This document shows positions 10,126 to 20,948 of a DNA stretch of 36,373 nucleotides, piece after piece. Origin of the DNA: Penium margaritaceum (Eukaryota > Streptophyta > Zygnematophyceae > Desmidiales > Peniaceae); the NCBI GenBank assembly GCA_023375785.1, contig SZWC01009523.1:1-36373 (forward strand), written 5' to 3'. Position numbers and translations under genes: made by a program. A model generated the notes under the pieces. That model did no database searches. It was not told the DNA's origin and saw only the letters and a list, made by a program, of their open reading frames with translations. The first letter of the stretch is position 1. Every line of letters begins with the position of its first letter.

Positions 10126-10661
10126 CATAAAAACGGGTATGACATAATTCTCGTTCAGTTTTCTTGATACAACTGCACTCATACTCAACTCATTGACATA
10201 CAAGCATTATGTTGATGCTTATGCAGTTACATCAAATACTACTCTGCTTTTATTTTGATTCTATGTTTTTTTAAGCGGGATGCGGTTCGATGAGTCCGTT
10301 CGCAAAAACTAGCAAACGTTACCGAAAGCGTCAAAAGATTTTTTTTGACAAATGTGGAATCAAAAGTAATCCGTCAATTCTAGTTGATTAATTGGCTATT
10401 ATAGCCTATGTGGCACTGTTCCAAAGGTCTATGTAATGTTTTATCTACACAAATGGCTAAAATGGATAAAAAAAAAAGGCATAACTGGTGAAATGCCTCT
10501 TCTTTTCTATATTACGTGAACGGTGCTCCCAGTTTGTAGAAAAAAGGAACTACATCCCTGTTTAGCCTCCAAGTGTAGTTTTGGCACAAATCTCACATCG
10601 ATGTGGCCTGCATTCTTCTTTTAATGGATTAATTCAGCCTGGCCATTAAAAAATGACAAAC
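10126..10661. other. Unassigned AT-rich spacer
   Basis: No open frame of note, RNA gene or repeat was recognised between repeat copies R1 and R2. Confidence 0.5.
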
Positions 10662-11090
10662 CACTTTTTGAGGGGTTTGTAATTGTTTGAGGGAGTGGTT
10701 TGCGTGTGGTTTGCATGCTGTGGCGGAGACTCCCCATGCGTTGAAAGGGAACCTACTAGGTCCGGCTACCATAAGGCCTAGCAGAATCGCACACAAAAAT
10801 GAAATCCTCAAACCCCAAATGTTATTTAAGGTGTTGTTTGATTAGTGTTTGCATATAAAAACAAGGAGGTGCATGTTAGGGAAAAATGAGCGTCTTGGTT
10901 TGATATCGAAAAACAGGGGTTTTCGCTAGTTCGCCATTCTTGCATGGGAGGGATGACCCCATGAGGAGGGACGGCAATCCATGAGGTGAATCTCTTTTTC
11001 ATGTGTTTTTCATTAGATTGGTGCATTATGTGAAAAGGTTGTAAGTGGGTGCATGGGACCAATTGAACCCATAAAAACAAGTGAGTAATA
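10662..11090 (+). repeat. Dispersed direct repeat, copy R2
   Basis: The core holds TTTTGAGGGGTTTGTAATTG near 10666 and CCCCATGCGTTGAAAGGGAA near 10733, then CTCAAACCCC and TGTTTGATTAG. All have counterparts in R3 (11898-12325) and in part in R1. Beyond the core, TTCTTGCATGGGAGGGATGA resembles the R3 text TTCTTGCGTGGGAGTGATAA. Short open frames on the minus strand here are incidental. Confidence 0.7.
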
Positions 11091-11897
11091 CATTCATTTT
11101 ATAAACTCATTCAGATTTTACTATAGTAAATCAATAGCGTGATTTATGGCATCCTTGCATACTTTTTAACTTCCACTATGTCAAATCTCACATACATATT
11201 AATGATGCACGCTGCGCGACATAGATAAGTGTGTCGTTCGCACGATTCCCTGCCAAAGAATCAAGAAGATGTACATTGACTTCAGACAACAGGCTTGTTG
11301 AAGTTGAAGTTGATCTCTCTCTGATCATCACCAGTTCCCTCCTACTTGCAGAATCATTCAAAAATTATTCTTTGAGAGGAAAAACTAATGAACTATAGAA
11401 ACAAAATCAAAATCAGTGCATCAGTTTAGGGCCCCACTCTCATGATGTCACGTGAGCTGGACACAACGGAGGGCGACACACCCACCGCTAGTGGCCAACG
11501 CTGGGCCAGGTCGCTCACCTTCCTTATCCCACGACCTGCGCACTCTGTTTTTTTTTAGATTACATGGTAACCCTTTTACAGTCGGTTTGTTTTCAAAATT
11601 AAAATTGTAATTGGTGTGCCAAGGTATTTTCGTGAAGTCTTCTTGCCAAGCAAGCTAACATTATTTCATCGGTACATGTGGGAATTACTCACAAAATTTG
11701 ACAGTGCGAGCGCCCTACCCGAAAGCCGCACGAAATTAACACTTCCTCCAATGCGAAGGATTTTAGGACCCCCTACCCGCTATCGTGAGAATATTAACAC
11801 TCTATCCAAAAAAACCAAGAAAGAGCAACATGTCGATGCTACATGGAATGCATATTTGACATGCTAACATGGATCATTTTTTTGAACAATCACAAAA
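11091..11897. other. Unassigned spacer
   Basis: No gene is supported. A plus-strand open frame at 11616-11867 has no recognisable domain. The sequence is AT-rich, with a short GC-richer part near 11430-11540. Confidence 0.5.
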
Positions 11898-12325
11898 TCC
11901 TTATTTTGAGGGGTTTCTGAATTTTCAAGGGATTTTGTGTGTGTTTTGTATGGGGGGTCCAAGATTCCCCGTGCGTTGAGAGGGAACCTGTTGGACCCCA
12001 CTACCGCAAGGCCTTGCAGGAGCCCACACAAAAGTAAAACCCTAAAATCCTAGATTTAATGTGGGGTATGGTTTGATTAGATTTGCAAGGTGAACTCCTT
12101 TCCTTTTTTTACACATAAGTCCTAGTACAATGCAGGGTCTTGTGTTTAGCATAGGTGGAGATTTTGCCAAACATAGAAAACCCTTTTTCATACTAGGGTT
12201 TACAAATGAAGGGTTAATGTATCCCCCTTGATTCTTGCGTGGGAGTGATAATCGTGGGGAGGTGACACATGATTCTCCTTGTTTTGCTCGGCAAGCGGCG
12301 CATGCCGTTGATTGAGCATGGTGAA
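11898..12325 (+). repeat. Dispersed direct repeat, copy R3
   Basis: The core at 11903-12090 contains TTTTGAGGGGTTTCTGAATT and CCCCGTGCGTTGAGAGGGAA. It then has GGACCCC, which faces an upstream GGGGTCC, and finally AAAACCCT and GGTTTGATTAG. It is the most similar partner of R2. Spacing between copies is about 1.0 kb and 1.2 kb, so this is not a simple tandem array. Confidence 0.7.
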
Positions 12326-12774
12326 GAGAGTGGGAATGTAAAGCTATGGATAATCATCCTATTTTAATACACTATTGTACATATGCACTGAACGCGCATA
12401 GTATCTTTATGTCTTGGAATTTCACATAAGTTAATACACTTGTAATGCCATTAGTTGAGTTATGATCAAAGTAGTAGTAAGTTAAAAAAATGTGAGTGTT
12501 TTTTTATTTAAATATCTTGACAAATGCATGAAGAAACTCATAATGTACACATTATATTTATGGTTTTCTACTAATTTCCTATGATTTGTAGATAAGTAGA
12601 TTTGCCTGTAATATTCTTTGTCTCGGTATTTCAAAGGCGTCAGCTTGAAAACAATCACTGATGGACTGGCCATAAAGTTTCGATTAGGACACATACGAAT
12701 CTGACCAAACTCTTATGAATTCCGCGTCGATAGTATCCACAATGACAATATCCTCGCCTTGATTTTGGGAAGTG
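12326..12774. other. Unassigned AT-rich sequence
   Basis: No gene, RNA or repeat recognised before the satellite-like array. Confidence 0.5.
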
Positions 12775-14175
12775 TATTGTTGTGAGGAGTTAAGAGGGGG
12801 AGTGGACGGACGTCAAGACCTCCTCCAAGCTCTCCGAGTGTATTGGGAGTGTGTATCAGGAAGTGTAAATTGTAGAGAAAGAAAAAAACAATGGTGTATT
12901 TTTCCATTTATCTCCACAGAATACACAAGTGCATTGAACTACATAATTCCCAGATACTCTCTCCCATACACCCCTCCAATACACTTGCAACTTGGGAGAG
13001 GGGACGAGACATAAACCCCATCGCCCCCAAATCACCCGAGTGTACTAGGGGAGTGTATTGGCATGTGTAGCTGGTGCACAAAGAAAAAATTTCTTGTCCA
13101 ATACCCCCGGGTAGACTATGGGAGTTTGTTGGGATGTGTAGCTGGTACACAAAGAAAATCCACTTGTGTTTATTCCATACTTCATCTCCGTAGAATACAC
13201 AAGTGCATGAAAAACCCAACTCCCTCATAAACTCTGCAATACACCCCCTGAAAGCACTCGCAACTTTGGGGGGGAGGGGGACGTCGAGCCCCCTCCTCCT
13301 CCCCCCCCCCCCCCCAAAACCACCCAAGTGTATTGGGGAAGTATATTAGGATGTGTAGCTGGTACACAAAGAAAACAACACTCATGTATTTTTCATGCCT
13401 TATCCCCACACAATACACAAGTGAATGAAACTACCAACCCCCTGATACACTATCTGATACACCTCTCTAATACACTCACAACTTGGAGGGGGTAGCGAGT
13501 GAACGTCGCCCCCCCCCCCTCCCCCCTTCAAATCTCCCATTGTATTGGGGGAATGCATCGAGATGTGTAGCTGGTACACTAAGAAAAGAAAACATGTATT
13601 TTCCATAATTTATCTCAGTAAAATACACAAGTACATGAAAATACCAATACATCAATACACTCTACAATACACCCTCCCAATACACTTGTGACTTTGGACG
13701 GGGGGTGGACGTCGAGCTCCTCCCCCAAACCCCCCAAGTGTTTTGGAGGAGTGTAGTGGGATGTGTAGCTGGTACACAAAGAAAAAAAATACTTTTTTTT
13801 CCATACATTATATCCACAAAATACACAAGTTCATTATTACACCAACCCCCAATACACTCTCCGATACATCCCACCAATACATTTGCGACTTGGGGGGGGG
13901 GGGGGGGGGACGTCAAGCCCCCATACCCTCCAAATCCACCAAGTATATTGGGGGAGTGCATTGGGAAGTGTAGCTGGTACTCAAAGAAAAAAAAAACTTG
14001 TGTATTTCTCCAGTGCAAGGGGAGTGTATCAGGGAGTGCATTGTGAATACACACCAAAATTTACAAAAGTGCATCAATACACAAGTGTATTACATTATCC
14101 TCCCTCAAGATACACTACCCAATACATCCTCACAATATATTTGGACTACGGAGGAGGGGGGATGGTACACTCAAG
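12775..14175. repeat. Satellite-like array of ~205-bp foldback units
   Basis: A header like AGTGTATTGGGGGAGTGTAT, followed by GGATGTGTAGCTGGTACACAAAG, recurs near 12836, 13039, 13327, 13540, 13736 and 13942, with a partial extra copy near 13106. Spacing is about 196-213 bases apart from the interval holding the partial copy. Each unit has an A-rich middle, then AATACACAAG and a block of CAATACAC motifs that is an imperfect reverse complement of the header. Units are joined by a G-run, a GACGTC-like core and a C-run, clear near 13268-13315, 13697-13733 and 13890-13928. Open frames across it follow the repeat period and are not genes. Confidence 0.88.
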
Positions 14176-15121
14176 CGTAAAAAAAAAAACATGTAAGATT
14201 TGGCTCAATTGTCATGACTCTTAGAAGTACAAAACAAATCTGCATTATATTTTTCCACAATGAGCGTCATTAGCATAAGTACAAAAGTGAAAGTTACTAA
14301 CCAAAAATCAACAAGAAGGGAACTGCGTGAAAAATCATACATTGAAAAGATTTTAGAAAAAACATTATAGAGAATGGATGTTCAAAAAAATGTAGGAAAC
14401 CCATTTATCGATCAATTTCTGACAAATTCTTGTAATCATGTACATAAAAGTAATTGTGAACATGATTCTAACCAATAATTTCTAGAAAACATAAACAATT
14501 ATCAAGGATTTTTCCCTAGAAGGACCATCACCAAATATTTCAGTTTTGTACACAAATTATCAAGTGTGTGGAACTGGGATGATTGGGCATGAATGAATGC
14601 CAGTAAATGTTTTCATAACCGCCGGACGGGGGAGACCTTTTTTCCAAGTTCCGAGTAGGGCGTCACTCATCTCCTTGTGGAATAGGTAGAAGGGTGATTA
14701 TGCCCTTGTCTCATTTTCCCTCTAAGTCACTCGATATTGTCTGAGGACTGTCCATCCTTACGCCATTGTTCTTCACAACGAGAAAAAAAAAATACGAAGA
14801 GTCAACCCGGCTTCAGAGGAAGTCAACATCAGGGAAATAGCTAAAAAATACCTTACCATAACAAAACGCTTTAGGCATGAAAAAAAATCAATATTCATCT
14901 TTCATTTTTTTTCAAGAACAGAAGAAAGACTAAAAATTATAACTAATATACTAAAATCTCACACAATGTGGGCTGGGTTACAAACTCAACCAGTAATTAA
15001 TGCCTTTTGGTTTCATAGGAACTCCGTATAATAAATTTGATTGAAATGACAAATTCTAGTGTTCTCTTAGTTACAATATATCCCCTTTTTTCAAATTCCA
15101 TTTTCTAAAACTGTTCTTTCC
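14176..15121. other. Unassigned AT-rich sequence
   Basis: No coding region or recognised element. It ends in TTTCC at 15117-15121, which would be the target-site copy next to the 3' LTR of Copia-1. The matching copy at the element's 5' end is lost. Confidence 0.5.
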
Positions 15122-15775
15122 TGTTAGCTACTGAGCTAACCACCTCTGGCAGAGAAGCCGCGAAACCAAAAAATCGCATGAAGGTTTTTACACCTTCTTC
15201 CTTTGTTGACACGTGTCACGCACCCGAAAATCAATCAGGCATACACTTCACCTTCAAGAGTACTGACACCTAAGTATTACATCTGAAGAAGAGCTTAAGT
15301 TGTCAATATGCAAGAGAGCATCAAGCAAGGGTTAGTTGATCAGCATACAAGACAAGTCCCATTATATCTGTCTGTCCAGTCGTAGAACTCAAAAGCACAT
15401 TCGTGGGGAGTGGCCCGATCCAGTCACATCACCAATAGACTTGCGCTGTGGGTTTGACACATCAACATCCTAATGTCAAGGTGACAGACCAACCATGTAG
15501 CTTCCAAGAAGCTACGGAATTTCTTTCTTGGAAGCTTCCACAACAAACAAGATGTGCATGGGGCCACTAACGAACTCATGACCTCTCACTTGGCCAAATC
15601 AACAAAATGGCCAAGTTAACCGCTCATCCACATGGTGCACTCACATGTCATATCTCACATAAGACAGAGCATTGTTGAGTCACACCACAACAGATCCAGG
15701 GGTCATACCTCCACAAGGGGTAGAGCATTCCTGATCCATCCTACAACACCAAAGAAGGGGCAAAAAAATTCAACA
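15122..15775 (-). repeat. Copia-1 3' LTR
   Basis: 654 bases. It starts TGTTGAA on the minus strand and ends TAACA, and is homologous to 24680-25333, which I count at the same length. Shared landmarks are TTCTTGGAAGCTACATGGTT, CTGTCACCTTGACA and the end GGTGGTTAGCT.AGTAGCTAACA. It is assigned as the 3' LTR because the RNase H C-terminus lies just upstream of it in the element's direction. Confidence 0.88.
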
Positions 15776-15797
15776 GATCTCAACCTTGCACCTTGCA

Positions 15798-16508
15798 TCA
15801 GTGACCATCATCATTTGTCATCACTTGTGTTGACATGCCGATTCCTTGCCTGCTCGCATTGTGCAGATCCTTGTCCAGTGACTTTGTAAACATGTCAGCC
15901 CGGTTCAGCTTGGTACCGACATAATCGAGCTCCAATGTCTGCTTGTAGATCGATTTCCGAGCATCGTGGTAGCGGATCTTGATGTGCTTTGTGCGCCTAG
16001 ACAGGACTGGGTTCTTGGACATGTCATTCGTGCTCATGTTGTCAATCTTGATGACCGTCGCCGTTGCCTGTGGAACCTTCATCTCAGATAGTAAGCTGTG
16101 TAGCCACTGGATTTCTTTACATACCTCAGCCAAGGCGATGTACTCAGCTTGAGCTGTTGACAGAGAGACACATTCCTGCGTGTGACTCGCCGAACAGACT
16201 GCGCCTCCATTCAGAATACACACCAAGCCGGAGGTAGATTTTCTGTCGTCGATATACCCTCCACAATTAGCATCGGTGTAGCACATGAGACATAGTGACG
16301 TCGATCCTGTAATTCCTCCAAACTAGAGCCCCACGTGTTGCATCCCCTGAAGGTAGCGCATGATGTGCTTTACAACCTGCCAGTGAAGTGGACCAGGATT
16401 GGCCACAAACCGGCTCACTTGCCCAACAGCATGGGCTATATCTGGTCGGGTGGCGACCATGGCATACATCAGACTGCCCACTACAGACTGATATGGGATG
16501 CCGAGCAT
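15798..16508 (-). pseudogene. Copia-1 RNase H domain
   Basis: RNase H degrades template RNA during reverse transcription. The frame starts with IPYQSVVGSLMYAMVATRPDIAH and continues through VKHIMRYLQGM, meets one TAG near 16325 (a leucine codon in Copia-3), then resumes in the same frame with CYTDANCGGYIDDRKSTSG, QAEYIALAEVCKEIQWL and TKHIKIRYH, ending TKSLDKDLH. It is the best-preserved RNase H in the window. Only one stop interrupts it, but the usual YTDAD motif reads YTDAN. Confidence 0.93.
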
Positions 16509-16579
16509 GTTAGTTTTCTCGGGGTCATTACGTGGAGAGTTTGCACTCCGAGCTCATGGATGTACTGGCAGGCTTGCAA

Positions 16580-17391
16580 TATGCCATTTTGCATCGTTTG
16601 AGGATGGATTCAATGTTTTTTGTCTGGTTAAGGTTGATGATACCTGCTGCTCTGTCACACTTGATGGCAATTCCAAGACAGGAGTCAAGAGGACCCATGT
16701 CCTTCATCTCAAATCTGCTACTCAGCTGCCCCTTGAGATCGCCTAGCAGCTACGTTGAAGAGGAGCATAGAATCAGGTCATCGACGTACAAGGCGACCAA
16801 CATAGTCCCTTTGTCATTCTCATGACCGTACATACTAGGGTCGTTTTCGTAATGCATGAAGGACTCTTTGGCCACGAATGTATCCATCTCCTGGTACCAA
16901 AGTCGTGGCGCTTGTTTTGGCCCATAGAGCGCCTTCATCAATCTTCACACCTTGCCCTCGGGAGCATCGACCCGCTCCAAAACCTCCATCAGTACCTCCT
17001 TGTCAATTTTTTCGTAAAGAAAGCCTGTCTTGACATCCATCTGGTGGACCTCTTTGTTCTCAGCAGCAGCAATGGTACAAAGTGACCGGATGGAGGCGAA
17101 ATTCACAACAGGAGCAAATGTCTCATTGTACTATGCACCAGGTGGTTGAGAGAACCCCTTTGCTACCACCCGTGCCTTGTACCTGTCTATCTTGCCATCC
17201 TGTTTCCTCTTTACTTTCATCACCCACTTGGATCCCACAACGTGAGCGCCGACAGGTCTTTCCACTAGCACCCATGTCCCATTCTCCTCGATGGAGCTGA
17301 GCTCACTGCAAATTGCCTCATCCGACTCAGCTTTTTCAGGCCTCGTGAATGCCTCTACGACAGACATTGGCTCCTCTTGAACCAGGAACAA
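16580..17391 (-). pseudogene. Copia-1 reverse transcriptase
   Basis: The frame opens at 17391 with the region before reverse transcriptase: NGTWVLVERPVGAHVVGSKW, then KRKQDGKIDRYKARVVAKGF. After a TAG near 17131 it reads YNETFAPVV and VHQMDVKTGFLY. After a TGA near 16945 it reads MKALYGPKQAPRLWYQEMD and LYVDDLILCSSST. The catalytic YVDD box is intact, the only copia copy here for which that is true. A TAG near 16748 replaces a glutamine codon seen in Copia-3. Most stops are explained by single C-to-T or G-to-A changes, or a G-to-T change in one case. Confidence 0.93.
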
Positions 17392-17598
17392 CTAGTTGAA
17401 GCCTGTCCATTCACCCCTGTTCACGTCGTAATATTGCCAAGGAACTTTGAGACGTGAACTACTTCTTGCACATGTTGCATCTTAATGTTGATGTAGAGGC
17501 TGGAGGTCTGTTTTGTTGTTGATGATGGGAGAGGTATCCTCCTCACGGTCTGGAGGACCCAGAGTCTGATTCCTCTTAGTCATCTTCATTAGCTTCTC

Positions 17599-18316
17599 TG
17601 TGTTAAAAAGTGCCCCTGCCATGGACGCCGTTTGCCATTTTCCTGGTTCGACCATTAAAAAATGGTTGGATGTTTGATCTGATTGTAGATTTGAACTTCC
17701 TGGATTTTGCCATGTGATTCCAAGCTTTCAGTTGCTTGATTTGGTTGAGAATTCAGAAAGTAAGCCTTATCAGATGTTCGGGTGGTAGGTGGGTGAAATC
17801 TGGGTGTCTGTCATTGGCGACGGGATAATTCCACCACCAGTGGTCCGAGTTCGACTTCAATGAGCTCCAAAGGCACGTGGGGCATTCAGGAAGGCATGTG
17901 GATGGTCTCTTGGACCAGGGCAAGCCTCCACCCATGTTGGGGTGACAGGAAGGGCGCTTTTACAGGCCACCGTCGAAGCGCCTCCCGTCACTCCCGTTCG
18001 TGGACATGGTGGACGGCTCCACCATGGGTTACTTCAACGGCCATAGCAGGGGCTCTACTGCTCCGTTTTGAGCGTGTTTGGATGCGTTGGAAAAATCAGA
18101 TCACACGCTATAAGAATCTCATATAATCTCACCAAAATTACTAACCATTCATGGTCTTCAGCCTTTCTCAGTTTCCGCAACCTGCATTCTGCCGGAATTC
18201 TGCTCCCTTGGTGTTGTGGCGATCCAAAGCATACACCTCCCTCGGAAGTCTCTTTGCACTAAGCAGCCGTGGATATTTGTGGTGGATCAGAGTATGACAG
18301 GACAGCATTCCTGAAA
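17599..18316 (+). repeat. Probable Copia-2 5' LTR (start uncertain)
   Basis: The end at 18316 is set by the primer-binding site two bases later. The start is placed at TGTTAAAAAG, where homology to Copia-1 stops, and is a guess. The sequence does not resemble the 654-base LTR of Copia-1/3/4, so Copia-2 would belong to another subfamily. No 3' LTR copy exists in the window to confirm the borders. No gene is recognised inside. Confidence 0.4.
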
Positions 18317-18318
18317 AA

Positions 18319-18331
18319 GGGTTATGGGCCA
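18319..18331 (+). promoter_or_regulatory. Copia-2 primer-binding site, half-tRNA type
   Basis: GGGTTATGGGCCA matches the initiator tRNA-Met anticodon arm (reverse complement GGGTTATGGGCCCAC) for twelve bases, then a mismatch (A for C). It is preceded by AA, as in Copia-4 and Copia-5. Drosophila copia is known to prime from an internal, cleaved half of this tRNA. Confidence 0.8.
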
Positions 18332-18441
18332 ACAGCTCTGATGTACCTGCCAAAACTTTCACGGCTTCCGCAACACACGGGTGTGTCGCTACGGGTGACT
18401 TCGCTGTTGCAGTTTGAGACTGTCCATCACAGGAGTTCAAC

Positions 18442-19200
18442 ATGGCACAGAAGACGGAGTCCTCGCCCATCCAAAATTATATCGGCAGCCCTGGATTTGG
18501 ATTGTGGTGGTGGAATTTTGAGATTAAGCTCAAGCACAAGGGACTGCTGGAGCTTATGAAGGGCACGGAGGTTTAAGGTGTAATTGCAACGGACGAGGAG
18601 AATACTACCTTCACGAAGAAGAACACGGAGGTGCTGATACTATCAACACTCCGATAATCTCAATGCGGCTATATCCATGGCTGCACTTTGGCGGCAGACT
18701 CACGGAAGAAGCTCTGCTCCAATCACCAATCAACATCCCTAGCCAACAAGTTCTTCGCAATGAAGCGACTCTTGACCGTGAGGATCGAGGAGGGTGAGGA
18801 TTTCGTTTCTGCCATGCGACAAATCGAGTCTCTTGCCTTGCAATGCAATGATGTGGGGTAGAAGATTGACACAAAGATGTAGTCAATGGTGCTCCTCATG
18901 GCTCTGCCTGAAATTTGGAGCCCTCTCATCACCGTATTGGGAGGTTGGGAGGAGGAGAAACACACCTACGGTGCAGTCGCTGAGTACATCCGCAACAAGG
19001 TGCACAGTCGTAGCGGTGGCGAGACCTCGTCATCCTCAATAGCCCTGGTCACAAAGGCACAGGGCGGCAGTAGCAGCGGCAAGCGAGGTGGCAGTAATTG
19101 CGGCGGCAGGAAGTGTGTCCTTGCCATAATTGTGGCAAGGAGGGCCATTGGGCCAAGGAGTGTCCTGAGGAGGCGCCGGCTGGTGGCAAGGGCGCCAAAG
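18442..19200 (+). pseudogene. Copia-2 gag
   Basis: An ATG at 18442 opens a frame containing GFGLWWWNFEIKLKHKGLLEL, the N-terminal part of copia-type gag (UBN2 family), and stops at 18576. Later sequence reads ANKFFAMKRLLTVRIEEGED near 18740, then after two stops LLMALPEIWSPLITVLGGWE near 18895, then EYIRNKVHSRS. A frameshift near 19110 joins it to the zinc knuckle. Gag would form the particle. Compared with Copia-5, part of the middle is scrambled between 18577 and 18735. Confidence 0.8.
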
Positions 19201-20105
19201 GTAAGAAGGCGCTCCTCAATGGCACAAAGAACCATGGCCTGAAGGGTGCCAACGGGCGGTGCCTTGACTTGGGTACGGAGGAGCATACACAAGTTGAGAA
19301 GGTGGGGTTCATCAACTACACCAAGTCTGCCAAGTTCATGGTAGTCGCGAATGACAAGGTCGAACCTGCGGCTGGCCAAGGTGATGTGGACGCGGGAGTG
19401 GTGGTTGGTGGTAAAAAGGTGCAGTGTGTTATCCAAAACATGCAACATATCCCCAATTTGAGTGTAAGTTGCTCGACAGACAAGGGCTATGAAGTACTCT
19501 TTTGTCGGAAAGGTGCAGTCGTGCGGATGGACGATGGCGGAAAGGTCGTGCTTGAAGCGAAGCGCGAGGGAGGTCTCCACATTATCGAGACAAAGGCCAT
19601 CCCCTCGGCAATAGATGTAGAAGACCTGCCAGCACGCGTTGTCAACCTCGCAAAAGGCAAGGGAGCAGACTTGCAGCTGTGGCATCGGCGGCTGGGGCAC
19701 TCATCCCCCACAGTCGTGCAAGAGATGGCAAAGCGCGACATGGTTCACGGCCTCACCATCACTGGTGCAGCAGACACAACAGCAGATTCCGCAGAGCCTT
19801 GCATCGTGGACAAGGCGAAGCACAAGCCGTTCGAAGATGGACAACGGCGGGCCAAGAACCTGTTTGAGGTCGTGCAGAGTGATGTGTGCAGACCAATCAA
19901 GACGCCATCCATTGGGGGCGCGTGGTACTTCGTCACCTTCATCAACGATTGCAGCAGAAAACTCTACATCTACTTCATGAAGTGGAAGGGCGATGTGCTG
20001 GACCGGCTGAAGAAGTATGTCACAGTGGTGGGGAGGCAAACTGGCTGCAAGGTCAGAGCTCTACGTAGCAACAATGGCGGCGAGTACGTGGGCTGCGGAG
20101 GGTGA
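19098..20105 (+). pseudogene. Copia-2 zinc knuckle, protease and integrase (first part)
   Basis: 335 codons remain open. The zinc knuckle CHNCGKEGHWAKEC is intact at residues 9-22 (C9, C12, H17, C22). The protease site reads CLDLGTEEH, where Copia-4 and Copia-5 have LDSGT, so the active-site DSG is DLG. The GAG-pre-integrase motif LWHRRLGHSS follows. The zinc-binding pair that should be C-x2-C reads CIVD. The integrase core has QSDVCRPI (first D kept) but SNNGGEY instead of SDNGGEY, losing the second catalytic aspartate. The frame ends at a TGA after EYVGCGG. Confidence 0.92.
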
Positions 20106-20948
20106 CTGAAGGAGAAGAGGATTGAGTGGCAGCCGACCACTCCGTACACGCCTCAATCTAATGGCATGGCAAAGCGTATGAACCAGACGCTGCTCACAAT
20201 GGCGTAGACGATGCTCGTGGACGCTAAACTACCACGGAGTCTGTGGGCCGAGGCCATGAGCACGGCGTGCTACATCACAAACCTCACTCCAACGGCAGTG
20301 CTAAAAGAGAAGGGTGGCTGGAAGACGCTACAGGAGGCGTGGAGCGGGCGCAAACCAAGCGTGGCGCACCTGAAGGCGTTTGGGTGCAAGGCACATGCGT
20401 TGGTGCAGGCCGCACAAAGAAAAGACTTCAAACTGGACCGGCGTGCAAAGGCATACGCGTTCTTCGGGTACAAGAGTGCGCTCAAGGCGTACCGATTCTT
20501 CGAACCACAAGCGCAGGACGTCATCACCAGCCGTGACGTCACATTTAATGAGCAGCAGAGCTACTGCTGCAGCAGAAAAATCATCGACACACCACACTCT
20601 CCAAAGCAAGGGGAGTGGTTCCAACTCCTTGAACGTGAGGAGGAGCCAGCGGCTACAGAGGTTGATGATGGGTCTTTGGAGAATGACGATGCTGGAGAGC
20701 AACAGGGCAACGCAGCAGGTGCAGGTGCCACTGGAGCACAGGACGTAGTAGCCGACGGGGGGGAGCCTGCGGCCGAGGAAAACGTTGCAGCAGGGCAGCC
20801 GCACGACCAGCAGCTAGCATCACCAAGGTCACCGCGTCGGAGCCGGAGGCAGCGGAATGCGGCAAAGCAGTACGGCACGAGCACGGGCCGCTGGTTCGAC
20901 ATGGCACGTTGCATGATGGCAGCCGCAACGGAGCCGACAACCGTGTAA
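20106..20948 (+). pseudogene. Copia-2 integrase (second part) and linker
   Basis: In frame after the TGA it reads IEWQPTTPYTPQSNGMAKRM; the catalytic glutamate of the NGxAE motif is lysine here. A TAG at about 20206 precedes LVDAKLPRSLWAEAMSTACY and LTPTAVL. Then follow AFGCKAHALVQ, RAKAYAFFGYKSALKAYRFF and the DVITSRDVTFNE motif that ends copia integrases. The remainder to 20948 is an Ala/Glu-rich linker (EEEPAATEVDD, PRSPRRSRRQR) before reverse transcriptase. It once inserted cDNA into the chromosome. Confidence 0.92.

Larger units (their letters stand above)
15122..17598 (-). mobile_element. Ty1/copia retrotransposon fragment (Copia-1), 5' half missing
   Basis: Read on the minus strand this contains, in order, the linker before reverse transcriptase (about 17598-17400), reverse transcriptase (17391-16580), RNase H (16508-15798) and a 3' LTR (15775-15122). 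It is a close relative of Copia-3: the linker, the pol text and the LTR align base by base for long stretches. Primer site, gag, protease and integrase are absent. Homology to Copia-3 stops at about 17598, near where the Copia-2 LTR may start, so insertion of Copia-2 could have broken it, although the missing half is not found further along. Confidence 0.9.

Noticed and set aside
12836..13990. Regular repeats resembling a CRISPR array
   Set aside because: Units are about 205 bases, diverged and tandem, with no short spacer/repeat alternation and no cas gene. All other content is eukaryotic retrotransposon sequence.
13662..14057. Overlapping open frames on both strands as repeat proteins
   Set aside because: They follow the satellite period, depend on homopolymer lengths and exist on both strands at once.
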